In this document: positions 1 through 9,197 of the stretch, one piece after another
Numbering within the stretch: the first letter of the stretch is position 1
Layout of the letters: each line of letters starts with the position of its first letter
Program-made: the position numbers and the translations under genes
Origin: CAVSWT01 sp963746735
GTDB lineage: Bacteria; Bacteroidota; Ignavibacteria; Ignavibacteriales; Ignavibacteriaceae
Assembly: GCA_963746735.1 (NCBI GenBank)
Contig: CAVVCO010000011.1
Span: 62,001 to 126,000, forward strand
DNA: 64,000 nt
Direction: 5' to 3'
Notes under the pieces: model-generated
Told to the model about the DNA's origin: nothing
The model's database searches: none
Seen by the model: only the letters and a program-made list of their open reading frames with translations

Positions 1-1432
1 CTTAAATCTTTTATATTTTCAGCATCTTTCTTTTCTTCTTCTGAACCATTAACAAGTATCATTTGCCCGCCATCTTTTTCTAACACTTATATTTTTTTCA
101 GGGTCAGTAATTCCGTCTGCAATTACATTTACAAAATGTTCAAGAGTATGCGAACCGCCTGCATATAAAAACCCTCGTCCATTGCCATCGGAGTTAATAT
201 ACGCTACTGCTTTTTGTTTTAGTTCGTCGATATGCTTTCTCAACCCATTCCGTTGATCCAAATAAACCTTCTTCTTCACCATCCCAACTGCAATAGACTA
301 TTGTTCTTTTAGGTTTCCATCCGGTCTTTAAAAGTTTTCCAAAGCATCTTGCTTCTTCAAGTAATGACACTTGCCCGCTTATAGGATCTTCGGCGCCATT
401 TACCCATGCATCCTGATGATTTCCTCTAAGCACCCATTCATCAGGATAATCTTTCCCCGGTATTTTTGCAATCACATCATAAAGCGGAACCATATTCCAA
501 TTGGATTCTACTTTTAAATGAACTACAGTTTTTCCGGGACCAATATGATAAGTAATTGGTAATGCGCCTCTCCAGCTTTCCGGTGCAACAGGCCCTTCAA
601 GAGAACTAAGGAAATGAACTGCGTCACCATACGAAATTGGTATAACAGGAATTTTTGTTAGAGTTTTGGCATCTTTAATACTTAATCTTTTAGCATCTTC
701 GGTCGCACCAATAAAAGGTGTTAACGGATCGCCGCTATATTGAGGGAAGTCAATTACAGAACCTCTTTGAACACCATCTTCGCTTCTATATGAACCTTTA
801 GGGTAAACATCACCTTGATAATAACCATCGCCTTTTGGATCTGAATAAATTATACATCCAATTGCTCCATGTTCGGCTGCAACTTTTGGTTTTATACCAC
901 GCCAAGCTGCGCCATAGCGAGCAATAACAATTTTGCCTTTTACATCAATTCCATTCTCTTCCAAAGTTTCATAGTCTTTGGGAATTCCATAATTCACATA
1001 TACTAATTCACCAGTTACATCACCATCAGCCGAATAAGCGTTATAAGTCGGAAGCTGCTCTTCAATTTGATCTGAAGTTCTATCTTCTTTTAAAGCAGGC
1101 TCTAAAAGTTTAGCAGTATATTTCTGAGGTCCTGTCATTTCAAGTAATCTTGTTTTGGGAGTTGGGAAAAGGACCTTGAATTCTTCAATGTGTGAATCAA
1201 ATCCCCATGACTTATATAATGAATCAATAAATAAAACATTGCTCTTATCATAAGCAGAACCTAAATGATGGGGGCGGGCAGCTAGCCGCTTCATCCAAAT
1301 ATCTAAATCAATTTTATTTATTGATGAATCAAATTTCTTTTGTATATCTGTCATTGTCTTTTCTTGAGCGAAGGATGAAACCGATAACGAAGAAATAATA
1401 AGTAGAAATATAAAGGTAGAGATGTATTTCAT
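1..1432 (-). CDS. M28 family (PSMA/glutamate carboxypeptidase II-like) metallopeptidase, partial, frameshifted
   Basis: Exported zinc aminopeptidase/carboxypeptidase of the M28B type. The start at 1432 has a good ribosome-binding site (AGAGGAATTAA before ATG), and the N-terminus is a signal peptide ending near SSFAQE. Residues ~120-270 are a protease-associated (PA) domain. The M28 catalytic domain follows: GNHQDAW gives the first zinc His/Asp, DGEEEGLFGSTEW the catalytic and bridging Glu, and INSDG a further zinc Asp. The frame breaks near 234-240, where STEWVEK is followed in another frame by HIDELKQKAVAYINSDG; one A fewer restores it. A second break lies at about 75-98. The C-terminus lies beyond the left edge. 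It is a decaying gene or one hit by sequencing errors. The family call is strong; the substrate is unknown. Confidence 0.85.
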
Positions 1433-1495
1433 TTAATTCCTCTGGGGTTAATGATTATTAATAAACTTAAAATTAATAATAAAATTATTATTAAT

Positions 1496-1528
1496 AAAAA
1501 AAGAGCGGATTAAAAAATAACCCGCTCT
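1496..1528 (-). terminator. Rho-independent terminator of the large BNR-propeller gene
   Basis: Inverted repeat AGAGCGG/CCGCTCT (1502-1508 and 1522-1528) with a run of A on the plus strand at 1496-1501, which is a U-run on the minus-strand transcript. It lies 26 bases past the stop codon of the gene ending at 1554. Confidence 0.75.
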
Positions 1529-1553
1529 AATCTTATCAGAGAATACTTATTAC

Positions 1554-4500
1554 TTATTTCAAGAATATCATCTTCTTAGTAGAAACATACTGGCCAGCCA
1601 TCAACCTGTAAATGTATACTCCAGTTGAAACAGTGACATTATTGTTATTGGTACCATTCCAATTTAACCTGTAATATCCTGCCTCTTTAATATCATTAAC
1701 CAATGTTTTAACTCTTTCACCAAGAGTATTATATATTTCCAAAACTACTCTCTCCTGTTTTGGCAGCTGGAATTTTATAGTAGTTGTAGGATTAAATGGA
1801 TTTGGGTAATTCTGTGACAAAGCAAATACCATAGGCACAGCAGTAACTTCCAGAGTTTTTGAATAACTAAAACTTCCGTCATAATCTATCTGCTTTAATC
1901 TATAATATAGTTTGCCGCCTGAAGAACTATTATCTACATAAGAATATGACTGTCTTTCTGTGGTTGTGCCTCTACCAGAAACATTACCGATTTTAGAGAA
2001 GGTTTTATTATCTACACTTCTTTCAATGTCAAACCCTTCGTTGTTCTTTTCTGTTGCAGTCTGCCAGCTTAGAGTGATTTTGTTTTCATCATTATTGGCT
2101 GCAAAGGAAACTAACTCAACAGGCACTGGAGTTCCTTGAATGTTCAGATTATCGATTACCCAACCCCAGCCATGTGTAGCTTCATCAGCAAATAATCTGA
2201 ATCTGATAATAATAGTATCTCCGGCATTGAATGTGTCTTGGATATTAACTATATGATTCTTGAATAATGTTGAATCTCCGGTTCCTCCACTTGACCAGGC
2301 AGGATCAAAACGAGCATCATATCCGTCCAATAGTGGAAGCCAATTAAGTCCATCCTTTGTTCCTTCAACTATAACGTAATCCCAGAAGTTTGAATCGCCG
2401 AAAACACTTCCTGGGTCGCCTTCTTCAACTAATGCAATATCGTCATAACTTAATGTAGCGTTAGATGAAGCAACAATTATAGGAATTAACAATTGGTACG
2501 AATTATTTGTGTTATCGCTATATGGATGAGGAGAGTGAATGGCTCCTGAACTAAAGCCAGTCTCTTTAGCAATTGTAAATCCATTGCCTTCAAAATCAGT
2601 TGTTGTTGAATCAAAATTATTAACATACATTGTTTGTGGCATAGCTAAAACTTTATCATCTGAAATTCGCATATATGATTTGTATGTAATCCCATCTTTA
2701 TATGCTACAACTTGAACAGAGTCTGTTCTAGTTACGGTTACCTGATAAAGAATAGTAGAATCTTTTGCGGCTGCATTTGCACCCAGTGCTGCAACGCTCA
2801 TTCCATTAATATTAACATGTGTGGAATCGTAACTTGACCTCATCGCAAATGGAATTACAAGTGCTCCTTGCGGATTTTGTGCCACTGGACTTAAACGAGG
2901 AGATAACGTTGCTGCCGGCGGTTCATATCCAGCCAAACCTGGAAGGCTAACAGACCAGATACCTCTTCCATGAGTAGCAACAACTACTTCATCATTTACA
3001 ATTACCATTTCCCATACTGCTACTGCAGGTAAACCGTTATTTGCATAAGCCCAACTTCCGCCGCCATCTGTGGATTCATAAATTCCAATATCTGTTCCGG
3101 CCCAAATCATATTTGGATCATTAGGCATAACTAATAAACTATATACAGCTACATCCGGAAAACCTATCGAGCTTACAGTATCAGTTCCAAATCCGGATAT
3201 ATCTGCCCATGTTTGCCCAAGGTCAGTAGTCTTTAAAATCTTAGGCGCTTTAGCAAAAGAGAATAGAGCATATGCAGTGCTGTCATCAAGCGGGTCAGTT
3301 TCAATGCCGGTAGTGCGGCCTAATGTAACAGCTGTGTAATTGTTTGTTGCATTGAATGTAAGCCCGCCATCTGTAGAAACCAAGATTTTAGCTGTGCTTG
3401 ACATGCCGCTTGCCGCCCAAACAATCTGTGGATTAACAAGTGATATCTTAATTTGAGCAAAAGAAGCAGTACCAGAAAAATTAGAACCAACAGGAGTTAA
3501 AGTCCAGCTATTCGCAAAATCATCCGATCTCCAAACTCCTGAGGCCCCAATTGCAAAAACCAAATCAGGATCTTGTTTTGATTTAGCCAATTTTGTTATA
3601 AAGGGACCGCTATTTCCAACATCAGTTAATCCATTCGAAGAACCTGCATTATTCCATGTTGCTCCGCCATCAGTTGTTTTATAAATACTATTGAATTGTG
3701 AAGACTCCAGTATTTGATTTGCATCACTATAATTCCAGACTGCTTCAAATCCATCACCACTAGGTGCAGGAGCCCATGAACTATTGTTATCTGGATCTAC
3801 GGGAGATAGCCAGCTTCCATTATCTTGCGTTCCACCAATATATCTGCTGGCACCATTCATTTTATCAACACCATAAAACTGAGTTGTATTATAACCATTT
3901 TTCGTATTTGTGAATGTAGCTCCTTTATCATCGGAATAAGTAACGCCGCCATCATTTCCATTAACAAGTCTAAAGCTTTGAGTGGCTTCATTAGTTTTAA
4001 CAAGAGTTATATTATGCTGATCAGGATGAACTCCTTTTGAAGTGCCGCCATATTGTCTATAAACATCTGCTATAGGAGTTGTAGTTAACCGTTGGGTAAT
4101 AAATTCTCCCCAATTAATTCTTAATGTTGACGCAGGCAAATTGTTTGGATCCCAGGTTCCGCCGGATGCAAGAGTAGGCCAGATAGAATAAATATTTTTA
4201 TATGGAAAAGCATCGTCCTTCGCAAGCAAAGTGTCTGGTGTAGCACTATATGGTACAGCATTTATGAACATGTATTCTCTTTGAGGATTTGACCCATTAA
4301 ATGGAATCAAATCAAAAGCGCCGTCATTAGCCCAATCTCTGAAAGAAAATGAAATTTGCTGGTTGTTAGTAATGTCCCAAACTTCAAAAGGAACATCAAC
4401 ATAGTCCTTATATTCATAAACACCTGTAGAACCATTTCTGACAAATCTATAGGCCTTCTGAGATTTCCCGGGTCCGAAACGCAGTTCAACTGAAACATAA

Positions 4501-6071
4501 TCATCTGGAGTTACTCCAACAGAGCCTAAAAAGTCATCACCGGTTCCAATACTGCCGCTGTTATATGGCCCGCCCCAATTAACAAAACCTAAGAATGATG
4601 AAGTGTTCTCTAAATCCACACCGGTTACTTGTTTTGCAGAAGTATCAGTACCTGCAATTCTATCTAATCTATAGATGCCAACTCCACCTACATAAACGCT
4701 ATTTTTATTGTATGGGTCAACTGCAAGACAGTTGTCATACCAGCCTTGCCCTCCCAGCCAGTTTATATCATTGCCGGATGTGTCGCTCAATGCATACCAG
4801 GTAGCAGCCCCATCATCGGTAGCATATAAAATAGACCCACTGGAACCACCTTGCGCAGAAAAATACAAAGTTGACGTATCAGTTGGAGCCATAGCAATTT
4901 CCATTCGTTGTATAGGCCCGATTCCATTAGAGGCGTTAAACCATGTGATTCCGCCATCAAGCGATTTTATAACTCCCTGGCTGTTTACAGTAGCGTATTG
5001 AGTATTAAAGTTTTCTGGGTTTGATATTAGATCTTCTACACTATTCCCGCCAGCATCGTAAACCTTATTCCATGAAGTACCGCCGTCTGTGGTTCTAAAG
5101 ATACCTGAATTTGCAGGACCATGAGCTGAATTATATTGAAAACCTGCTGTTGCGGAAACTAATACAATATTTTCATCTGAGGGATCAACAATTAACCTAG
5201 TTATATTTTGCATTTGTCTATTATTTGCTGTACTAGCTAATTGTGCCCAACTTGCACCTTTATCAGTGGATTTCCAAATTCCCGATCCATCTATCTGATC
5301 GACATTAAAAAATCCTTCACCTGTACCTGCATAGATTACATTGTGATTTGAAGCTGCCATAGCAATGGTACTGGTTGCCAAATTGGTTATATCCGGGGTT
5401 AAGTCCGTCCATGAAGCACCTGCGTTTGTAGTCTTCCAAACTCCACCGCTGACAGATCCAACGAACCATGTATTGCTTGTGGCATCATCAGGATCTACAA
5501 TAATTCCTCTTGTTCTGCCGCTTACATTACCCGGACCCCTTTCCGTCCAATTTAAAGCCTGTGATTTATTAAGCTTATTTAATGATTTTGTAGATTGTAA
5601 ATTTCTTGTTTTAAGGATTTGTTGAATTTTATAATTCATAGGATAGTCTGGAGAATTCCTTCCTTCGCGGGTTCTAATATCTCTTTCGTATTGAGCAAAG
5701 AGATTTGGATTATCGCTTTTATCTCCTTCTATTCTTCTTTCCCTTTCAGAGACTAATTCTTTTGCTTCCTTTTTTTCCATTTCAGTATTAGAATAATTTT
5801 CTTCTTCAATGAATTTTTTTTCTTCTAGTTTCGATAAATTCGAATTATTTTTCTTAACAGTCTCGGATTTTTTGACAGAAGAAGAAATTGAAGTACTCTT
5901 CTTAGATAGCATTGCTTCCTGAGTTGTAACGGTTTTTAATTCGCCTGTAACACTTGCTTTATCTTTTTTCAATTCAGGATTGCTTGAAACATTATTCCAT
6001 GAAAAAACAAAATAAACTAATGCCCCTGCCAGAGCAAAAAATACTGTAAATAGAAGTAAACGATTTCGCAT
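1554..6071 (-). CDS. Secreted BNR/sortilin-like beta-propeller protein with T9SS type A sorting domain
   Basis: 1505-residue surface or secreted protein. The start at 6071 has an ideal ribosome-binding site (AAGGAG). A hydrophobic N-terminal segment (residues ~4-24) is followed by a Lys/Glu-rich linker to ~150. Residues ~170-1060 hold many BNR/Asp-box repeats of the type GGVWKTTNAGASW, IYKTTDGGATW and ILKTTDLGQTW, which form VPS10/sortilin-like propellers. A jelly-roll-like region at ~1150-1310 and an FN3-like segment (VSFAANNDENKITLSWQTA) follow. The last ~85 residues are a T9SS C-terminal sorting domain with NYPNPFNPTTTIKFQLPK and a terminal Lys. A lipoprotein gene lies 38 bases upstream. 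It is a paralogue of the gene beginning at 62420. No catalytic residues are visible, so an adhesive or carbohydrate-binding role is inferred only. Confidence 0.88.
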   Translation of the reverse strand: MRNRLLLFTVFFALAGALVYFVFSWNNVSSNPELKKDKASVTGELKTVTTQEAMLSKKSTSISSSVKKSETVKKNNSNLSKLEEKKFIEEENYSNTEMEKKEAKELVSERERRIEGDKSDNPNLFAQYERDIRTREGRNSPDYPMNYKIQQILKTRNLQSTKSLNKLNKSQALNWTERGPGNVSGRTRGIIVDPDDATSNTWFVGSVSGGVWKTTNAGASWTDLTPDITNLATSTIAMAASNHNVIYAGTGEGFFNVDQIDGSGIWKSTDKGASWAQLASTANNRQMQNITRLIVDPSDENIVLVSATAGFQYNSAHGPANSGIFRTTDGGTSWNKVYDAGGNSVEDLISNPENFNTQYATVNSQGVIKSLDGGITWFNASNGIGPIQRMEIAMAPTDTSTLYFSAQGGSSGSILYATDDGAATWYALSDTSGNDINWLGGQGWYDNCLAVDPYNKNSVYVGGVGIYRLDRIAGTDTSAKQVTGVDLENTSSFLGFVNWGGPYNSGSIGTGDDFLGSVGVTPDDYVSVELRFGPGKSQKAYRFVRNGSTGVYEYKDYVDVPFEVWDITNNQQISFSFRDWANDGAFDLIPFNGSNPQREYMFINAVPYSATPDTLLAKDDAFPYKNIYSIWPTLASGGTWDPNNLPASTLRINWGEFITQRLTTTPIADVYRQYGGTSKGVHPDQHNITLVKTNEATQSFRLVNGNDGGVTYSDDKGATFTNTKNGYNTTQFYGVDKMNGASRYIGGTQDNGSWLSPVDPDNNSSWAPAPSGDGFEAVWNYSDANQILESSQFNSIYKTTDGGATWNNAGSSNGLTDVGNSGPFITKLAKSKQDPDLVFAIGASGVWRSDDFANSWTLTPVGSNFSGTASFAQIKISLVNPQIVWAASGMSSTAKILVSTDGGLTFNATNNYTAVTLGRTTGIETDPLDDSTAYALFSFAKAPKILKTTDLGQTWADISGFGTDTVSSIGFPDVAVYSLLVMPNDPNMIWAGTDIGIYESTDGGGSWAYANNGLPAVAVWEMVIVNDEVVVATHGRGIWSVSLPGLAGYEPPAATLSPRLSPVAQNPQGALVIPFAMRSSYDSTHVNINGMSVAALGANAAAKDSTILYQVTVTRTDSVQVVAYKDGITYKSYMRISDDKVLAMPQTMYVNNFDSTTTDFEGNGFTIAKETGFSSGAIHSPHPYSDNTNNSYQLLIPIIVASSNATLSYDDIALVEEGDPGSVFGDSNFWDYVIVEGTKDGLNWLPLLDGYDARFDPAWSSGGTGDSTLFKNHIVNIQDTFNAGDTIIIRFRLFADEATHGWGWVIDNLNIQGTPVPVELVSFAANNDENKITLSWQTATEKNNEGFDIERSVDNKTFSKIGNVSGRGTTTERQSYSYVDNSSSGGKLYYRLKQIDYDGSFSYSKTLEVTAVPMVFALSQNYPNPFNPTTTIKFQLPKQERVVLEIYNTLGERVKTLVNDIKEAGYYRLNWNGTNNNNVTVSTGVYIYRLMAGQYVSTKKMIFLK

Positions 6072-6109
6072 AATAGCTCCTTGATTTGTTTATATGTAGA
6101 TTAAATTAA

Positions 6110-6547
6110 TTATTTGTTAATGTCTAATTCGGAAAGTTTTCTTTTTGTTAAAACATCATAGATGTAGCCGTACATTTTTTTATTTTTTTCTTCTTTACCT
6201 GAAATTATTTCAGGGTCAGTTGAAACTTGTATTTGGTGGTTATTGATCCACTTTATTTTTCCATTAACTAAATTATCTTCAAAGATTATTTTTGCTTTGT
6301 TATTGTCATAGACAAAAAACTTCAGAGGAGGAGGCAGTATTTTGTCAGCATTTTTGGGGGAAGAATAAACAAACAGATATGTTGAATCAGAATTGAAAAT
6401 TGTGTTGTAGTTTTTGCTGTATTTTTCCTCAGCTATTTTTTTATATGTCAGTCGATTAGAACTTAAATTTTTAGACGTAACGTTTGAACTGCAGCATGAG
6501 GCAATTAAAAATATAGATAAAAATGAAACGCTGATTCTTTTTAGCAT
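6110..6547 (-). CDS. Small hypothetical lipoprotein
   Basis: 145 residues with a lipoprotein signal peptide: basic start (MLKR), hydrophobic core, and lipobox LIAS before a CysCys pair at ~18-19, so it should be anchored to a membrane facing outward from the cytoplasm. The mature part has no domain I recognise; motifs such as YLFVYSSP and IKWINNHQIQVS suggest a small beta-sheet fold. It sits 38 bases upstream of the 1505-residue propeller gene on the same strand and probably shares its transcript. A second lipoprotein gene with a CysCys start precedes the paralogous propeller gene at 62420, so a partnership is plausible but unproven. Confidence 0.6.
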   Translation of the reverse strand: MLKRISVSFLSIFLIASCCSSNVTSKNLSSNRLTYKKIAEEKYSKNYNTIFNSDSTYLFVYSSPKNADKILPPPLKFFVYDNNKAKIIFEDNLVNGKIKWINNHQIQVSTDPEIISGKEEKNKKMYGYIYDVLTKRKLSELDINK

Positions 6548-6728
6548 AAAATAAATCAGGAAATATAAATACTTAGCAGTTATTTTTATTTAAAGGTGGT
6601 AACGACAAGTCAAAATAGAAAGTAAAAATTTAATAGTCAATATTTTCAAAATTAAAATATTTTAATCTTTGTTGAATCATTTGGAATGAAAAATTCTAGG
6701 CTCTAATTAAATACTAAATTAAAATTCC

Positions 6729-6736
6729 TATATTTG
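6729..6736 (+). promoter_or_regulatory. Bacteroidota-type -7 promoter element for the TraB-family gene
   Basis: TATATTTG matches the -7 consensus TAnnTTTG of Bacteroidota and lies 26 bases before the ATG at 6763. I see no clear TTTG element at the usual -33 distance, so this is a partial match. Confidence 0.4.
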
Positions 6737-6762
6737 TCAATTATTAATATCAAAAAAAGTAT

Positions 6763-7950
6763 ATGACTGAAAGCGAAAACACCTATTCTTCGGATGTTTC
6801 TATCATAAAAGATGATAACCGTGAATATATTGTTATTGGGACGGCACACATTTCAAAAAAGTCTGCAAATCTTGTTAGAGAAGTGATTGAAAAAGAAAAA
6901 CCGGATTGCGTTTGTGTTGAACTTGATTCACAAAGGTTCAAAGCCCTTTCCGAACAAAAGCGTTGGGAATCTTTGGATTTAAAAACATTAATCCGTGAAA
7001 AACAATTAACTACATTAATTATTAACATCCTTCTTTCAAGCTATCAAAAAAAGCTTGGAGAAAAATTGGGAGTAACTCCAGGGGTTGAACTGCTGGAAGC
7101 AACAAGCACAGCAAAAGAACTTGGCTTGCCGATAGAACTTTGCGATAGAGAAATACGAATTACTTTGCGAAGAGCATGGAATTCAATGACGTTCTGGCAG
7201 AAATTGAAATTAATTACATCGGGGTTTGCCGGAATTTTTGAATCGCAGGAAATGACGGAAGAAAAGCTGGAAGAGTTAAAGCAAAAAGATGTCCTTTCCG
7301 AAATGATGGGCGAGCTTGGTAAATCAATGCCGGTATTGAAAAGAGTTTTAATTGATGAACGCGATCAATATTTAACTCAAAAGATGAAGCAGGCAAAAGG
7401 TAAAAAAATTGTTTCTGTTGTTGGAGCCGGGCATGTCAAGGGAATAGTTGAATCTTTGAAGAATAATAAGAATGTTGATTTAAGTGAAATAGAAGTTATA
7501 CCCCCTGCTTCCCCGATTTTGAAAATCATTGGCTGGGGAATTCCCGCCATAATTATAGGCTCAATTTTTATTATAGGGTTTAATCAGGGCTTTGGAGCGG
7601 CAAAACATAATGCCATGTATTGGATTTTAGCAAATGGAATTCCATGCGCAATTGGAGCGTTGCTTGCTTTGGCTCATCCATGGACAATTATTTCTGCTTT
7701 TATTGCTGCACCAATAACCAGCTTAACTCCGTTAATTGGGGCAGGCTACGTTACTGCTTTTGTACAGGCATATTTTGTCCCGCCAGTTGTAAAAGAAATT
7801 CAAAATGTCACTGATGATGTTCGTCTTTTTAAAAAATGGTGGCAGAATAAATTGCTAAGGATTTTACTTGTGTTTATTCTTTCAGGTTTAGGAAGTGCAA
7901 TAGGAACTTATGTTGGAGCGTATACGATTATTAAAAATCTTTTTGGTTAA
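6763..7950 (+). CDS. traB: TraB/PrgY (GumN-related) family membrane protein
   Basis: 395 residues. The N-terminal ~230 residues carry TraB-domain signatures: IGTAHISKKSANLVREVIE, the acidic strand PDCVCVELDSQRF, and the late motif VVGAGHVKGI. The C-terminal ~140 residues hold several hydrophobic helices (IIGWGIPAIIIGSIFIIGF, an Ala/Gly-rich pair around 305-335, and a last helix to the end), so it is membrane-bound. Family members include enterococcal PrgY/TraB, proposed to act on peptide pheromones, but most bacterial and archaeal relatives have no known function; a protease-like fold with conserved GxxH and Glu residues is the usual proposal. It is monocistronic and convergent with the sigma factor gene, and the two share a hairpin terminator. 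Confidence 0.85.
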   Translation: MTESENTYSSDVSIIKDDNREYIVIGTAHISKKSANLVREVIEKEKPDCVCVELDSQRFKALSEQKRWESLDLKTLIREKQLTTLIINILLSSYQKKLGEKLGVTPGVELLEATSTAKELGLPIELCDREIRITLRRAWNSMTFWQKLKLITSGFAGIFESQEMTEEKLEELKQKDVLSEMMGELGKSMPVLKRVLIDERDQYLTQKMKQAKGKKIVSVVGAGHVKGIVESLKNNKNVDLSEIEVIPPASPILKIIGWGIPAIIIGSIFIIGFNQGFGAAKHNAMYWILANGIPCAIGALLALAHPWTIISAFIAAPITSLTPLIGAGYVTAFVQAYFVPPVVKEIQNVTDDVRLFKKWWQNKLLRILLVFILSGLGSAIGTYVGAYTIIKNLFG

Positions 7951-7980
7951 GCGATAAAAATTCGATGAAGTGTTAAAATA

Positions 7981-8010
7981 AAAATTCCCGCATGAAGCGG
8001 GAATTTTTTT
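7981..8010. terminator. Bidirectional terminator between traB-like gene and sigma factor gene
   Basis: Eleven-bp inverted repeat AAAATTCCCGC/GCGGGAATTTT (7981-7991 and 7997-8007) with a five-base loop, followed by T's on the plus strand and preceded by A's. It can serve both convergent genes. Confidence 0.85.
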
Positions 8011-8033
8011 ATTAATTTATTTTGGATAATATA

Positions 8034-8891
8034 TTATCCTAAGTAAGCCTTTAATCTTGTGCTTCTTTGTGAATGTCTTAAGCTTCTTAAAGCTTTCTCT
8101 TTGATTTGTCTTACTCTTTCGCGCGTAAGATTAAATCTATCACCAATCTCTTCAAGAGTTGCAGAATGCTCGCTATTAATTCCGAAATAAAGTCTGATTA
8201 CTTCAGCTTCTCTTTCGCTTAAAGTTGATAGAACATTTGCTACTTCATTTTTAAGAGATTCATTCATTAAGGTTGAATCCGGCAAGGGCTGGCCTTCATT
8301 AGGAAGAACATCCATCAAGCTGTTTTTATCATCATCACCTGAAAAAGGAGCATCCATTGAAACGTGTCTTCCTGAAATCTGTAAAGCATAAGCAACTTCA
8401 TCAGCTTTCATATCAAGCACATCAGCTAATTCGGATGTAGTAGGTTTTCTTTCGAATTCCTGTTCTAGATCTCTATATGCTTTTCCAATTTTACCAAGAG
8501 AACCGACTCTGTTTAATGGGAGTCTTACCATTCTTGACTGTTCAGCAATTGCTTGCATGATAGATTGCCTAATCCACCAAACAGCATAAGATATAAATTT
8601 GAATCCTCTGGTTTCATCAAATTTTTGTGCTGCTTTTATTAATCCTAAGTTACCTTCATTAATAAGATCACCGAGAGATAAACCCTGATTTTGAAATTGT
8701 TTTGCAACGCTAACAACGAATCTTAAATTAGCTTTTGTTAATGACTCTAAGGCCATTTTATCGCCTTTTTTAATTCTTATAGCTAATTCAACTTCCTGAT
8801 CAGGAGTTAATAAATCAACTTTTCCAATTTCCTGTAAATACTGATCTAAAGACTTACTTTCACGATTTGTGAATTGCTTTGTTATCTTCAA
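8034..8891 (-). CDS. rpoD: Primary RNA polymerase sigma-70 factor (RpoD/SigA)
   Basis: 285 residues, the length usual for Bacteroidota housekeeping sigma factors, which lack the acidic region 1.1. Region 1.2 is SLDQYLQEIGKVDLLT. Region 2 contains NLRFVVSVAKQFQNQGLSLG, DLINEGNLGLIKAAQKFD and the -10-reading helix YAVWWIRQSIMQAIAEQSR. Region 3 spans ~120-190. Region 4 ends in LEEIGDRFNLTRERVRQIKE, the helix-turn-helix that reads the upstream promoter element. It directs core polymerase to TTTG/TAnnTTTG promoters such as the one before the initiator tRNA here. It is transcribed alone, with a ~300-base upstream region. Confidence 0.96.
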   Translation of the reverse strand: MKITKQFTNRESKSLDQYLQEIGKVDLLTPDQEVELAIRIKKGDKMALESLTKANLRFVVSVAKQFQNQGLSLGDLINEGNLGLIKAAQKFDETRGFKFISYAVWWIRQSIMQAIAEQSRMVRLPLNRVGSLGKIGKAYRDLEQEFERKPTTSELADVLDMKADEVAYALQISGRHVSMDAPFSGDDDKNSLMDVLPNEGQPLPDSTLMNESLKNEVANVLSTLSEREAEVIRLYFGINSEHSATLEEIGDRFNLTRERVRQIKEKALRSLRHSQRSTRLKAYLG

Positions 8892-9197
8892 GTTACCCTC
8901 TCTGAATATTAATGTATATTTTGCTTTTTCTAGTCGAAAATTTTTAATCCGATTGGTCTAAGATGTTCAATATGACTAAAGAAAGGCTAATCATTTATTT
9001 TGACAATAATCCAATCTGACAAATATAAGCAAAGTTTTAATATGAAGTAAGAGAAAAATGCATGCATCTAACTCTTTTCTTTAATAATTCACTTTTTTGC
9101 TTATTTTTGCAATATTCTAAATTTTCAAGCAAATGCTAAAATTACTGTTTTTTGCATTTGGTGATATTTAGACAATGAAACTATAAATTTTGTTTCA
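8892..9197. other. Intergenic region upstream of rpoD
   Basis: AT-rich spacer between the rpoD start and the stop of the M64 peptidase gene, both on the minus strand. A CAAATATA at 9020-9027 reads TATATTTG on the minus strand and could be an rpoD -7 element about 130 bases upstream of the start, but I find no matching -33 element. I see no gene here. Confidence 0.4.

Noticed and set aside
3825..5625. Several plus-strand open frames inside the 1554-6071 gene
   Set aside because: They are antisense to a long, well-supported propeller gene and have no ribosome-binding sites or recognisable protein sequence.
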